From contig NZ_FZNL01000011.1 of assembly GCF_900187965.1 (NCBI RefSeq), positions 117,970 to 181,969 of the forward strand: a DNA stretch of 64,000 nucleotides, in the 5' to 3' direction. Below are positions 45,710 through 55,838 of this stretch, piece after piece (position 1 is the stretch's first letter; each line of letters opens with the position of its first letter). Made by a program: the position numbers and the translations under genes. The notes under the pieces are model-generated. The model had not been told where the DNA came from and made no database searches. It saw nothing but the letters and a program-made list of their open reading frames with translations. The stretch is from Flavobacterium sp. ov086. Its GTDB lineage: Bacteria > Bacteroidota > Bacteroidia > Flavobacteriales > Flavobacteriaceae.

Positions 45710-46767
45710 TAGTTGGTTTTTAGAAGTAAAAGAATTTCGTTAATCGAAAATTGTGCACCACAAACAAACTCATCAGAAGCACCATAATAAATGGTAACAG
45801 TATCTCCGTCGGGTTCGATAATATGACCGTTTGTAAATACGACATTTCCAAAGAAACCGCTTAATTCATAATCTGTTGTAGGAATCATAATAGGTGTTTC
45901 GGTTCTTGCGATTACTTTGGTTGGATCTTTTAAATCCATTAAAAACGCTCCTAAACAATATTGATGATTTTCATTTGCACCATGATAAATTTCCAGCCAG
46001 CCTTTATCGGTTTTTATTGGAGCAGCTCCGGCACCGATTCTTTTACTGTCCCAAAATCCTTTTCTTGTTTTAAGAATACAATGGTGATTTCCCCAATGAA
46101 TTCCGTCTGGAGACGAAGCAATCCAAATATAATTTCCTCCAATATCTACGCTGCTTGGGCGATGTAAAGCGTAGAATAATCCGTTTATTTTTTCTTCAAA
46201 AATGGCACAATCCTTATTGTGTGCCGGCAAGATCATACCGTGTTTTTTAAAGTTTATCCAGTCGGTTGTGGTGCGTAAACCAACACCAACACCATTATCT
46301 GATACAGAAGTAAAGGTTAGGTAATAGGTTCCTTCGATTAAAGAAACCCGACAATCTTCTATGCCAAATGTTTCTAAAATTCCCTCTCCAACTAAAGATG
46401 GATAGTTTTCGGGCTCATAAAAATCACGTCCATTTTCGCTGCATAATAAGCGCAAATGCGAAAGCGTGGTTAAATAATCGACTCCTTTATAGTTAATTAC
46501 ACGTGCATCTGTTGCGATTAACTCAGGATCATCTTTTGGAATTTCAATGATTTTAATTGCACCAGTTTCGGTTAATATTGGAAAAGAAATGATGTTTTCT
46601 TTTTGTTTCGGTCTTTCGGCTACTCGTACCACTAGCCATGTTTTATTTTTATATTGAAATACTCCCGGATTTAATAAACAGGTAATCTCTAATCCACCTC
46701 TGCTTGCTGGAATATCGATAGGGGATAATAGAGGATTTGCTGTGAAACGGTTTGCTATATCTTTCAT
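45709..46767 (-). CDS. GH130-family glycoside phosphorylase
   Basis: 352 aa, no signal peptide, so cytosolic. Five-bladed propeller fold of GH130 with FGIEDCRVSLIEGTYYLTFT (about 134-153, catalytic Asp region), ALHRPSSVDIGGNYIWIASS, and GFWDSKRIGAGAAPIKTDKG, the phosphate-binding region. Known GH130 members phosphorolyse or hydrolyse beta-mannosides (for example mannosyl-glucose); the exact linkage here is not decidable. First gene after susCD, 88 bases downstream with a hairpin between. It would capture energy as a sugar phosphate from the sugar delivered by the coupled MFS. Confidence 0.88.
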   Translation of the reverse strand: MKDIANRFTANPLLSPIDIPASRGGLEITCLLNPGVFQYKNKTWLVVRVAERPKQKENIISFPILTETGAIKIIEIPKDDPELIATDARVINYKGVDYLTTLSHLRLLCSENGRDFYEPENYPSLVGEGILETFGIEDCRVSLIEGTYYLTFTSVSDNGVGVGLRTTTDWINFKKHGMILPAHNKDCAIFEEKINGLFYALHRPSSVDIGGNYIWIASSPDGIHWGNHHCILKTRKGFWDSKRIGAGAAPIKTDKGWLEIYHGANENHQYCLGAFLMDLKDPTKVIARTETPIMIPTTDYELSGFFGNVVFTNGHIIEPDGDTVTIYYGASDEFVCGAQFSINEILLLLKTN

Positions 46768-46798
46768 GTTTTTTATTGCTAAGTTGTTGTAAATAAAA

Positions 46799-46838
46799 AG
46801 GTAACGAATTTTTCTTTTGCAAGAAAAGAAGTTACCCC
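46799..46838 (-). terminator. Intercistronic hairpin between susD and GH130
   Basis: On the minus strand AAGGGGTAAC and GTTACCTT bracket an inner TCTTTTCTTGCAAAAGAAAA palindrome, ending in T-rich DNA. It probably ends part of the susCD transcripts or protects their 3' ends, so that susCD is made in excess over the downstream enzymes. Confidence 0.6.
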
Positions 46839-46855
46839 TTATTTAAATTAATGTA

Positions 46856-48340
46856 TTAATATCCAGGATTTTGGGTTAATTTTCCGGCAGTTTTATCAAT
46901 TTCTGATTGCGGAATTGGGTATAACATATTCTTATCCTGAAATTTTTTCCCACTAGCTGTCATAACCTCTTTGACTATTCCCCATCTTTTTAAGTCCGCA
47001 AATCTTTGGTTTTCAAAACCAAGTTCTGCTCTTCTTTCAGTAATTAACCAATTTTTTATAGTTGTTTTATCAGATGATGATGGTCTGTCTGGCAAAGTTC
47101 CCGCTGGAGATATTGTACCATCTACGGTAATCGTAGTTCTGGCTCTTGTTCTAATTTGATTGATTATAGTTACTGCTCCGGCATAGTCTCCGGTTTCATT
47201 AAGAGCTTCGGCTTTCCAAAGCAACACGTCTGCGTAACGCATATAAACTTTATTACTTGGCGATTGATCACTTCCTTTATTTGTTCCATTGATTGTTCCT
47301 AATATTTTATTGACCCATTCTTTGTCTCTGTTTACCGTATATGATTTTCTAGGGTCATTTGGTTCAAATGAATTTGTAAAATCTGTAGTTGGGGCAAAAA
47401 ATCCCCAACCAAGTAATGCACAATAACCATTTCCTCTTGCTGGAACAACATTGCTTTGATGATCAAAAGAAAAAATCACCTCATTGTCTGTAAATTCTGT
47501 TTGCGTGCTAAAATTATCGAAGTAATTGGCATTCAGATTATAAAATCCAAGTCCTTGCAGTTCATTTACACTTGTAATTACTTCTCCCCATTTTTGATTG
47601 TATAAAGCTGATTTTGCCTGAAGTGCAATTACAGCACCTTTGGATACTCTCCAAGGTTCTGTTTCTGCACTAATTTTTGCATTTGGCATTAAGTCTTTCG
47701 CCAAAGCCAAATCTGTATTGATTTGATCCCAAACTTCAGCTTTAGGAGCTCTTACGGCTTTATCAAAGGCTTGTTGATATGATTCTATAGTGGTCAGGAT
47801 TAATGGAACATCCCCAAAATCATTTACCATTCTGAAATAATAGAAAGAACGCAGAAAATAAGCTTCACCCAATAATTGATTTTTTCTTGCGGTAGTGATT
47901 CCTGTAATGCTTTCAATGTTAGGATTTAACAGAAAATCAAGGGCGATATTCACTCTTTTTATTCCTTCAGAATTGTATTTCCACATACCACTTATTCCAC
48001 CATTACTAGAGGTATAAGTAAAATTATCGAGTTCATCCATCCAGGGTTGATCAGAATTAGATATCCACGTTTTTTGCATATCATCAGATGCTACATCTTG
48101 CAGAATAATATCATTATTAGTAACAAGTCCGCCTGCCCAATCCCAATCTCCCATTAAATTAAATGTATTTCCTAAGAGTAAATACGAAGAACTAACAGAG
48201 TTTTCTATTGCAGTTTTGGTAGGAGTTGCATTTATTTGTTTATTTGTAAGCAATCCTACAGGGTCTATCGATAGTTCGTCGCTGCAACTTGTTAAGGTTG
48301 CTAATCCTATAAATAGTGTTGCTATTTTTGTATATTTCAT
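46856..48340 (-). CDS. SusD/RagB-family outer-membrane glycan-binding lipoprotein
   Basis: 494 aa; lipoprotein signal with lipobox LTSC (Cys19). SusD-like helical TPR scaffold: ITTARKNQLLGEAYFLRSFY (about 152-171), YFRMVNDFGDVPLIL, and the C-terminal VYMRYADVLLWKAEALNETG and ERRAELGFENQRFADLKRWG typical of the family. It caps the SusC porin encoded 11 bases upstream and captures the glycan at the surface. The ligand cannot be told. Confidence 0.95.
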   Translation of the reverse strand: MKYTKIATLFIGLATLTSCSDELSIDPVGLLTNKQINATPTKTAIENSVSSSYLLLGNTFNLMGDWDWAGGLVTNNDIILQDVASDDMQKTWISNSDQPWMDELDNFTYTSSNGGISGMWKYNSEGIKRVNIALDFLLNPNIESITGITTARKNQLLGEAYFLRSFYYFRMVNDFGDVPLILTTIESYQQAFDKAVRAPKAEVWDQINTDLALAKDLMPNAKISAETEPWRVSKGAVIALQAKSALYNQKWGEVITSVNELQGLGFYNLNANYFDNFSTQTEFTDNEVIFSFDHQSNVVPARGNGYCALLGWGFFAPTTDFTNSFEPNDPRKSYTVNRDKEWVNKILGTINGTNKGSDQSPSNKVYMRYADVLLWKAEALNETGDYAGAVTIINQIRTRARTTITVDGTISPAGTLPDRPSSSDKTTIKNWLITERRAELGFENQRFADLKRWGIVKEVMTASGKKFQDKNMLYPIPQSEIDKTAGKLTQNPGY

Positions 48341-48351
48341 GATCGTTTTTT

Positions 48352-51300
48352 TTATAAATTTAATTTTAACCCAAGAATAAAAGATTTCGATTGCGGGTAT
48401 GTTCCCATATCAATCAAAGAAGTAGATTCAGGATCAAAGCCTGTATATTTTGTTACAGTAAATAAGTTTTGTCCGGACAAATACATACGAAGATTAGCAT
48501 TTCCCAGCATTTCAGGATTAAACGTATACCCAATTTCTACATTCTTTAATCTTAAATAAGATGCATCTTCTATAAAAGCACTTGACATTTGTCCTCCTCC
48601 GTTAGAGTTAAAAGTTACTCGGGGAATTGTATTGCTAGTTCCCTCACCATTCCAGGCGTTTAATATTTCTGCATTAGAATTTAACGGTAACTTAGTACTG
48701 TAAGTGGTCACTTGTCTTGAATTATTATAGCGATCAATACCTTCTACACCTTGCAAAAGCAGCGATATATCAAAGTTTTTGTAACTTCCGTTAAGGGCTA
48801 AACCATAATTAAATTTTGGAATAGGATTCCCTATAAAAGTTTTATCATCGGCATTGATCTGACCATCACCATTTAAATCCCTAAACTTCATATCTCCCGG
48901 TACAACACCATTTGTATTGCTATACAATTGCGAATTTATTTCGGCTGAATTCTGATAAATTCCATCAAAAATATATCCGTAATAAGAGTTTATTGGTTGT
49001 CCGACTGTTGTTCTGGTATTCATTTTCAGATCTTCAATATTCTTGATATATTGCTGTAAAGCTTCAACTCTGTTGGTTAATGTGGTGAAATTTCCGCTTA
49101 TGCTATATTTAAATGCATTGTTGTCATTATGATAATTTGCTCCAAATTCAAATCCTTTATTGCTAACGATTCCTGCATTAACATACGTAGATTCAATGAC
49201 TCCCACAGTTACGGCAGGCAAGCCTACTGTTAGCAGAATGTCTTTGGTTCTTTTATCAAAATAATCAGTTGTAATCGATAGTTTATTTTTTAGGATGCTT
49301 AAATCCAAACCAAAATCGGTTTGAGTAGTAGTTTCCCATTTGATATCAGGATTTCCGTAACGGATAATTTTTACATTATCATTTGCTTGCGAAACAAGTG
49401 TTTGGTAAGTATTGTTAGGTATTTCCTGATTTCCAGATTGTCCCCAGCTCGCTCTTAATTTTAAATTTGAAACCCAGTCCGCTTTTTCCATGAATTTTTC
49501 TTTGGATATAACCCAACCTCCGGAAACTGATGGAAAATAACCCCACTTATTACTAGGGCCAAAACGAGAAGAACCATCGGCTCTAATAGTTCCTGAAGCA
49601 TAATATTTGTTATTGTAGCCGTAGTTGGCTGAGGCGAAAAAGGAAACTAAAGCCCAGCTAGAACTGGTTCCACTTGCATAATTGTCTACATTTAATCCAC
49701 CATAATCTAAATAACGGAAAGCATCTGTAGTGTTATCATAATTATTTCTTGACCCACCAACATTATCTTTTTTATTCATTATATTTTCAGTACCTAATAA
49801 GGCATTTATACTATGTTTTTCGTTAAGAGTTTTTACATAATTTAAAGTGTTACTAAAAGTAAAAGTCATCTCCTGAGCCATATCATCAGTAAGAGTAGTA
49901 GGCCTGTTTATTCTTCCTTGTCCTGGGAAACGTGAATCTCCGCCATCATCATCTCCAAAATTTTGACTGAATTTCTTATCATGTGTAAAAGTCATATCAG
50001 CTCCAAAACTACTTCTGAACTTTAAAGATTTGTCGCTTAAAAGGGAGTATTCACCATATAGATTTCCAAAAACTCTAAAAGCCTTGAGTTTGTTATCGAT
50101 AAGATTTGCAATTGCAATTGGGTTCATTGCAGAATCATAATTACGACTCCATCCTGTCTCGGTATTATTATTCAAATAGAATGGCAAGTCAGTATATGGG
50201 TTTGCAGCAGAATAAGTTGGATCATTAACATCTTTATAAACTCCAAAAATTGAAGGTCTAAACATGGCAAAACGAATTACTCCCATTTCATCACCACTAG
50301 AAGATAATTTATCTTTAACGCTGTTTGTTAGTTGGATGTTTGTACCCACTTTTAAGCGCTCAGAAAGACTGGAATTAACATTAGTTCTAAAGTTAATTCG
50401 TTCATATTTGTTATTGTCTCCAACAATAATTCCTTTTTGGGCAAAATAACCACCGGAAATTAAATATTGTGTGGTTTCATTTCCACCGCTGGCAGAAAGT
50501 TGAAAACTTGTTGTTTGCCCGGTTCTGAATAATTCATCCAGCCAGTCCGTATTTGCCAATGCTATTCCGTTTACAGATCCGTCGTTTTTAGCTTTTTGGT
50601 ATGGACTTATTGCATTTGCATCATTGCCAATACTATTATGCCATGCCTGATCTAAAACCGTTAAGTATTGATCGCTGTTTAGTAGCTTAGGTAAGTTTGT
50701 CGCATAATTTAATCCCGTATAATATTCGGCATTGATACTGGTTTTTCCTTTTGATCCATTTTTAGTAGTAATAAGAATCACTCCACCTGCTGCACGAGAG
50801 CCGTAAATTGCTGTTGCCGCCGCATCTTTTAATACCGTCATCGACTTAACATCGGATTGATTTAAAAAATTGATATCACGAGTAGGTACACCATCAACAA
50901 CATAAAGAACTTCATTGTTTCCAAGAGTTCCGACACCTCTAATCCGAATTTCCATTCCGTCTCCAGGTTGTCCTGAGCTTGAACTTACAGATACACCTGC
51001 AACCTGACCTTGTAAAGCCTGGCCAACATCTGCCACTTTGGTTTTAGATAATTCACCCATATCGACAGTTGTCACAGCGCTCGTGATTGCAGATTTTTTC
51101 TCACTTGTATAACCTACAATTACAACTTCATTTAAGGTATTTACGTCACTTACTAAAGTAATATTTACCTCTTTTCTGCCAGATACGGCAACTTCCTGAG
51201 TTTGATATCCAATATAACTGAATACCAAAACAGCATTAGAATCAACACTCGAAATAGAATAATTTCCGTCAAAATCGGTTGTTGAATAATTATTACTGCC

Positions 51301-51435
51301 TTTTACGGCAATATTAACCTGAGGCATCGGGCCATCACTATCTATAACGGTACCTTTTACTGACTGTGCGTTAGCTAAACTTCCTGCCAGAATTATTACG
51401 AGTAAGAATAATTTATAAATATATTTTTTCATCAT
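48352..51435 (-). CDS. SusC/RagA-family TonB-dependent glycan importer
   Basis: 1027 aa. Signal peptide (MMKKYIYKLFLLVIILAGSLANAQ), an N-terminal carboxypeptidase-D-like domain (VKGTVIDSDGPMPQVNIAVK), plug domain with VLYVVDGVPTRDINFLN and AATAIYGSRAAGGVILITTK, then a 22-strand barrel ending MGTYPQSKSFILGLKLNL. It imports oligosaccharides using TonB/ExbBD energy. No STN anti-sigma contact domain, so control is by the HTCS upstream, not an ECF sigma factor. A putative operator lies 137-163 bases before its start. Confidence 0.96.
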   Translation of the reverse strand: MMKKYIYKLFLLVIILAGSLANAQSVKGTVIDSDGPMPQVNIAVKGSNNYSTTDFDGNYSISSVDSNAVLVFSYIGYQTQEVAVSGRKEVNITLVSDVNTLNEVVIVGYTSEKKSAITSAVTTVDMGELSKTKVADVGQALQGQVAGVSVSSSSGQPGDGMEIRIRGVGTLGNNEVLYVVDGVPTRDINFLNQSDVKSMTVLKDAAATAIYGSRAAGGVILITTKNGSKGKTSINAEYYTGLNYATNLPKLLNSDQYLTVLDQAWHNSIGNDANAISPYQKAKNDGSVNGIALANTDWLDELFRTGQTTSFQLSASGGNETTQYLISGGYFAQKGIIVGDNNKYERINFRTNVNSSLSERLKVGTNIQLTNSVKDKLSSSGDEMGVIRFAMFRPSIFGVYKDVNDPTYSAANPYTDLPFYLNNNTETGWSRNYDSAMNPIAIANLIDNKLKAFRVFGNLYGEYSLLSDKSLKFRSSFGADMTFTHDKKFSQNFGDDDGGDSRFPGQGRINRPTTLTDDMAQEMTFTFSNTLNYVKTLNEKHSINALLGTENIMNKKDNVGGSRNNYDNTTDAFRYLDYGGLNVDNYASGTSSSWALVSFFASANYGYNNKYYASGTIRADGSSRFGPSNKWGYFPSVSGGWVISKEKFMEKADWVSNLKLRASWGQSGNQEIPNNTYQTLVSQANDNVKIIRYGNPDIKWETTTQTDFGLDLSILKNKLSITTDYFDKRTKDILLTVGLPAVTVGVIESTYVNAGIVSNKGFEFGANYHNDNNAFKYSISGNFTTLTNRVEALQQYIKNIEDLKMNTRTTVGQPINSYYGYIFDGIYQNSAEINSQLYSNTNGVVPGDMKFRDLNGDGQINADDKTFIGNPIPKFNYGLALNGSYKNFDISLLLQGVEGIDRYNNSRQVTTYSTKLPLNSNAEILNAWNGEGTSNTIPRVTFNSNGGGQMSSAFIEDASYLRLKNVEIGYTFNPEMLGNANLRMYLSGQNLFTVTKYTGFDPESTSLIDMGTYPQSKSFILGLKLNL

Positions 51436-51572
51436 TATAAGAATGTATTAATTGAATTATTGACTGGTTGCTTTTTTTTATGATTTTTCATTAGTATTTT
51501 GTTTTATGGTTATGGCGAAAACGATTGAATTGATTCTCGCTGATAAAATTAATTTAGAGGCATAGGAAATTA

Positions 51573-51599
51573 TGTACACTATTTCGTCAAAAGTGTACA
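51573..51599. promoter_or_regulatory. Inverted repeat upstream of susC, candidate HTCS operator
   Basis: TGTACACT (51573-51580) and AGTGTACA (51592-51599) are perfect 8-bp arms with 11 bases between, so centres lie 19 bases apart, about two helical turns. This is a good match to the dyad expected for a dimeric AraC-type regulator such as the HTCS encoded just upstream. A -33/-7 pair for susC was not clearly seen. Confidence 0.5.
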
Positions 51600-51638
51600 C
51601 TTATGTTTGTCGTTTAATAATGAAGTGGTTACGACTTA

Positions 51639-54600
51639 CTAGCTTTCTGATTTAAATTTAAGCTGGTAGTTTTTGGGTGTAGAATTATACAGTTTGTTAA
51701 ATTCACGGTAGAAATAAGAACGATTATTAAAGCCGGATTGATAGCAAACTTCTGAAACAGTCAATTTGTTTTTACGCAGTAATTCTGCAGCATATTTTAA
51801 TCGGATAGTTCGAATTAAATCACTTGGTGTAAAACCAAAAAGGAGCTTGGTTTTTCTATACAATTGTGAATTGCTGATGCCTAGTTCTTTTTCGATAAAT
51901 AAACTTTGTAGATTTTCGTTATCGATATTATTACGAATTAGTTTGATTACCTTTTTTATAAAATCCTTTTCGTTGGTATCAGTTGGTTTAGTTGACAAAT
52001 TATCCACCAGAATGTCATCAGTAAAATGTTTCAGGACAAGTTTTTTCTCTTCAAGAAGCTTTTTTATTCTTATTGATAAATGATCAGGATGAAATGGTTT
52101 TGGAATATAAGAATTGGCTCCGCTTCCTATTCCTTCAATTCTGTGTATGACAGAATCTTTTGCGGTAAGCATTATAAATGGAATATGGCAGGTTTTGCTT
52201 TGTCCTTTAATTTTTTTGCAGAACTCAACACCATCCATAAATGGCATCATAACATCACTGATAATAATGTCAGGAATCTCATTTTCAAGAATTTTCAGTG
52301 CTTCCAAACCATTAAAAGCCGATATTAATTTATATTTTTTGCTTAAAATTTGTTGTAATAGGGAATGAATTTCTTTTTCATCTTCAACAACTAATATTAC
52401 TTTTCTTTGATCTTCAATTTCTTCAAGGATTGAAATTTTGTTTGGGATTTCTGTATTCTTTATTGGAATTTCTTCCAGTATATTTTTTAAATGGTTTGAA
52501 ATAAGAATTGGACTTTGAGAGATTTCTAATTCTTTTTTGTCAAATGAATCTTTATTGCATGGTAATAAAACAGTAAAAGTTGTTTCTTTATTTAGGGTGC
52601 TGGAAACCTCTATTTGACCTCTTAAAACGGTGCTCAATTTTTTTACATATGCTAAGCCAATTCCAGTTCTGAACATATTATTGTCAGTTTCTTTATGTGT
52701 ATTGGCTAAAAAAAATGGATCAAAAACAGAATCTAATTCCTCTTTCAAAATACCTTTTCCAGTATTAGTAACTGTTATATTTAATTTTTCTGAACCTTTT
52801 TCCTGAATATAAAGTTTAAGAGTTATTCTTCCATTTATCGGCGTATACTTAAAAGCATTTGACATTAGATTAAAAACAATTTTCTCAATTTTATCCTTGT
52901 CGTACCAACCTGATAAAGTAGGAGGAATGTCGAGCTTGTAATCAATGTTTTTGTCTAAAGCCCATTCGTCAAACAATTCAGCAATTTGTTCGATTAAACT
53001 TATCAAATCGAACTTTTTTGCTTTTATCTGCAAAAAGTTATATTCGGCTCTTCTAAATTCAAGTAATTGTTGTGTAAGAAATAATAACCTCGACGAATTT
53101 CGTTGGACCATCTGTATGAATTTCTGGTTTTTTTCGCTAAGATTTTTTGCCTCAGAAAGCTTCTCAACAGGTCCAACAATTAAAGTTAGAGGAGTTTGAA
53201 ATTCATGTGCAATTTCAGTGAAAAAATTAAGCTTGTTTTCGTGAAGTTCTTCTTCTTTTTTTCTAAAATAAATGTTTTGCTGCAATAACTGGCGCTTTTT
53301 ATAATAACTAATGACAAATACCACAAAAGCCAAAGAGAGCAATGCGTAAATTAGCAAAGCCAATTTTGACTGCCAAAATACAGGTTTAATGCAAATATCG
53401 ATGGCATGAACGGGTTTACCCCAAACACCATCTGCATTGGACCATTTTAGCCAAAGAGAATACTTCCCTTTAGGAACATTGGTAAAGGAGATTATTTTTC
53501 GATTACCGATATTTTTCCAATCATTATCAAAATTGGTTAATTGATAGGCATATAGACATTTTTCAGTATTAATATACGTTAAAGCTGTCAACTCAATATC
53601 AAAAAAATTCTGATTATGATTTAAAACAATTGATGGCCGAGTGTTTGAATTTGGAGTTATAACCAAACCCTGATAGTAGGGAATAGGTTGGTTTTGACCA
53701 CTAATTTTATCAATAAAAAGATCTGGAATAACAGCTGATTCTTTTATTTTTTGAGGTAAGAAATAATTAAATCCTTTTATTCCTCCCATAAAAATAAATT
53801 GAGACTTTAATTCCTTGTAAAAAGCCCCATCAGCAAATTCATTATTTTGAAGGCCGTCATTTTTGGTGTAATTAATAAATTTTAATTTGCTAAAATCGAA
53901 TTTTGAAATCCCAAAATTTGTGCTTAACCAAAGATTATCTTTTTGATCCGTAATGATTCCGTGAATGGTATTATCAGGAAGGCCATTATTAACAGTGAAG
54001 TTTTTAAATACCGCTTTTCCATCGTCTTTTATATGTTCAAGTAGATTTAAGCCAAAACTGGTACCAACCCAAAGTTGATTTTTAGAATCAGTTTGTAAAC
54101 ATAAAATATCATTGTTTGATAAACTTTTAGAGTCATTTTTAATGTTTTTATAGATGGTGAAAACTTCAGAATTTTTATCGAACAAATTTAATCCACCAAA
54201 TCGGGTTCCTATCCAAAGCTGATCTTCATTTTTTGGAATAATTGAAAAAATATTGTTACTGCTTATTTTATTTGTTTGACTATTATCAGCAAAATATCTT
54301 TTGAAATCAGAGACTTTTAAGTTTGAACCCAAGCGTTGAATCTTACATCGAATCATGCCATAACCATTGGTTCCAATCCAGATAAAACCATTTTTGTCCT
54401 GATAAATAGAATAAACAGATTTAAAAACTCCACAATCTTCATTTCCTATAATTGCTGTCCAGCTAATTAATTTTGATTTTTCTAAATCAAAAAAAGCTAT
54501 ACCGTCTCCATCCGTACCAATAAAAATCAAGTTGTCTTGTCCTTCACACAATGTAAAAACAGCATTATTAATAATGCTATTGTTTTCATTAAAATTTTTA

Positions 54601-55838
54601 TATTCTAATATAGTTTTGGGATTTAAATAAAAATTTGAAGGAAACTTAAATAACCCTTTACCTTTTGTACCAACCCAGAAAGAATTATCCTGTCCTTTCA
54701 GAAAAGTTCTGACAATTGCACCGTCCAATTCAGGCATTTGTGATTTAGAAATAGAGTAAAATGTTTTTTTAAGCGGACTTATTTTAAAAATCCCGTCACC
54801 ATCAGTTCCTGCCCAGAAAGTGTTTTCATTGCCTTGAATTAGTGTTGTTGTTTTATGATTTTTCAGATGTTCTAACCAATCATAATTTATAATATTACCG
54901 TTTGAATCAATAACAAAATGAGAAGACCCAGTTGAAACGACAAGACCTTCGGGAATTTTTCCAATGATTTTGTCAATTTTTTTCTCATAGAAAACAGGAA
55001 CATTATTATTTGTAGAGTACAGCTGCGAAGTACTTTCTAGAGATAAAGCAAATATTTTTTGTTTTGATACTATTTCAAATGATCGGATTTTATCGGATAT
55101 TAATTTTACTTTTGAAATCAGTTTTTTTCCATTATTTGCATTTTTTAGCGTTAGCACATATAATTGGTTATTTTCAAACAAGGCTATTAATTCTCCCGAT
55201 TGTGTGAATTCCATTTTTTTTACAGCCTTCTTCGGAATTTGATTTGAATGTAATAACTCAAATTTATCGTTGTTGAAGTATCCAATTCCCCAATCTTTTG
55301 CAGAACAAAACACTTTTTTATCAGTATCAAAAGTAATATTGAATTCAGTTTCAGATAATGGAGGTATATTTTCTCTGCCAAAAAAGTAGCTAGTAAATGT
55401 GTTTGTGTTTTTATTGTATCGGTTTATTCCATGAATTGTTAATATCCAAATTTGACCAACATTGTCCTCGTCTATTTTAAGAATAACCTGATTACTGATA
55501 CTATTTTTATTATCTAATTCAGGACGGAAAATTTTGAAATTACTTCCATCATAACGATTTAATCCATCCCATGTTCCAATCCAAATTAAGTTTTCAGAAT
55601 CCTGAAATATAGTATTAATAGAACTATTAGATAGTCCTTTAGTATTGTCCAATTGTTCTGAAGAATATTCAATTTTGGTTTTTTGAACAGAATCCTGAAC
55701 TAATTTATTTTTTTTATTAGGAGAGTTTACCCGAAAATTTGGCGACAACTGCTTTGGTACAGACGTGATATTACTTTTATTTTCACATGCAAAGAGCGCA
55801 ATAAAGGCAAGACAAAAAAGAGCAATTTTAATTTTCAA
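51639..55838 (-). CDS. Hybrid two-component system (HTCS) sensor-regulator of the PUL
   Basis: 1399 aa, all parts of a two-component system in one chain. An export signal that carries a lipobox-like FAC at Cys18, a periplasmic sensor of two seven-bladed Reg_prop propellers (about 60-740, repeats such as LWIGTWDGLNRYDGSNFKIF), a Y_Y_Y domain (about 760-830), one membrane helix (LALLIYALLSLAFVVFVISY, about 840), histidine kinase (H in TEIAHEFQTPL, HATPase to about 1120), receiver (Asp in DIIISDVMMP; about 1146-1265) and AraC-type HTH (about 1304-1399). It should bind an imported oligosaccharide in the periplasm and switch on susC onward. Confidence 0.96.
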   Translation of the reverse strand: MKIKIALFCLAFIALFACENKSNITSVPKQLSPNFRVNSPNKKNKLVQDSVQKTKIEYSSEQLDNTKGLSNSSINTIFQDSENLIWIGTWDGLNRYDGSNFKIFRPELDNKNSISNQVILKIDEDNVGQIWILTIHGINRYNKNTNTFTSYFFGRENIPPLSETEFNITFDTDKKVFCSAKDWGIGYFNNDKFELLHSNQIPKKAVKKMEFTQSGELIALFENNQLYVLTLKNANNGKKLISKVKLISDKIRSFEIVSKQKIFALSLESTSQLYSTNNNVPVFYEKKIDKIIGKIPEGLVVSTGSSHFVIDSNGNIINYDWLEHLKNHKTTTLIQGNENTFWAGTDGDGIFKISPLKKTFYSISKSQMPELDGAIVRTFLKGQDNSFWVGTKGKGLFKFPSNFYLNPKTILEYKNFNENNSIINNAVFTLCEGQDNLIFIGTDGDGIAFFDLEKSKLISWTAIIGNEDCGVFKSVYSIYQDKNGFIWIGTNGYGMIRCKIQRLGSNLKVSDFKRYFADNSQTNKISSNNIFSIIPKNEDQLWIGTRFGGLNLFDKNSEVFTIYKNIKNDSKSLSNNDILCLQTDSKNQLWVGTSFGLNLLEHIKDDGKAVFKNFTVNNGLPDNTIHGIITDQKDNLWLSTNFGISKFDFSKLKFINYTKNDGLQNNEFADGAFYKELKSQFIFMGGIKGFNYFLPQKIKESAVIPDLFIDKISGQNQPIPYYQGLVITPNSNTRPSIVLNHNQNFFDIELTALTYINTEKCLYAYQLTNFDNDWKNIGNRKIISFTNVPKGKYSLWLKWSNADGVWGKPVHAIDICIKPVFWQSKLALLIYALLSLAFVVFVISYYKKRQLLQQNIYFRKKEEELHENKLNFFTEIAHEFQTPLTLIVGPVEKLSEAKNLSEKNQKFIQMVQRNSSRLLFLTQQLLEFRRAEYNFLQIKAKKFDLISLIEQIAELFDEWALDKNIDYKLDIPPTLSGWYDKDKIEKIVFNLMSNAFKYTPINGRITLKLYIQEKGSEKLNITVTNTGKGILKEELDSVFDPFFLANTHKETDNNMFRTGIGLAYVKKLSTVLRGQIEVSSTLNKETTFTVLLPCNKDSFDKKELEISQSPILISNHLKNILEEIPIKNTEIPNKISILEEIEDQRKVILVVEDEKEIHSLLQQILSKKYKLISAFNGLEALKILENEIPDIIISDVMMPFMDGVEFCKKIKGQSKTCHIPFIMLTAKDSVIHRIEGIGSGANSYIPKPFHPDHLSIRIKKLLEEKKLVLKHFTDDILVDNLSTKPTDTNEKDFIKKVIKLIRNNIDNENLQSLFIEKELGISNSQLYRKTKLLFGFTPSDLIRTIRLKYAAELLRKNKLTVSEVCYQSGFNNRSYFYREFNKLYNSTPKNYQLKFKSES

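Noticed and set aside
51639..55838. Separate sensor and response regulator genes
   Set aside because: One continuous frame carries all domains, so it is a single hybrid protein.
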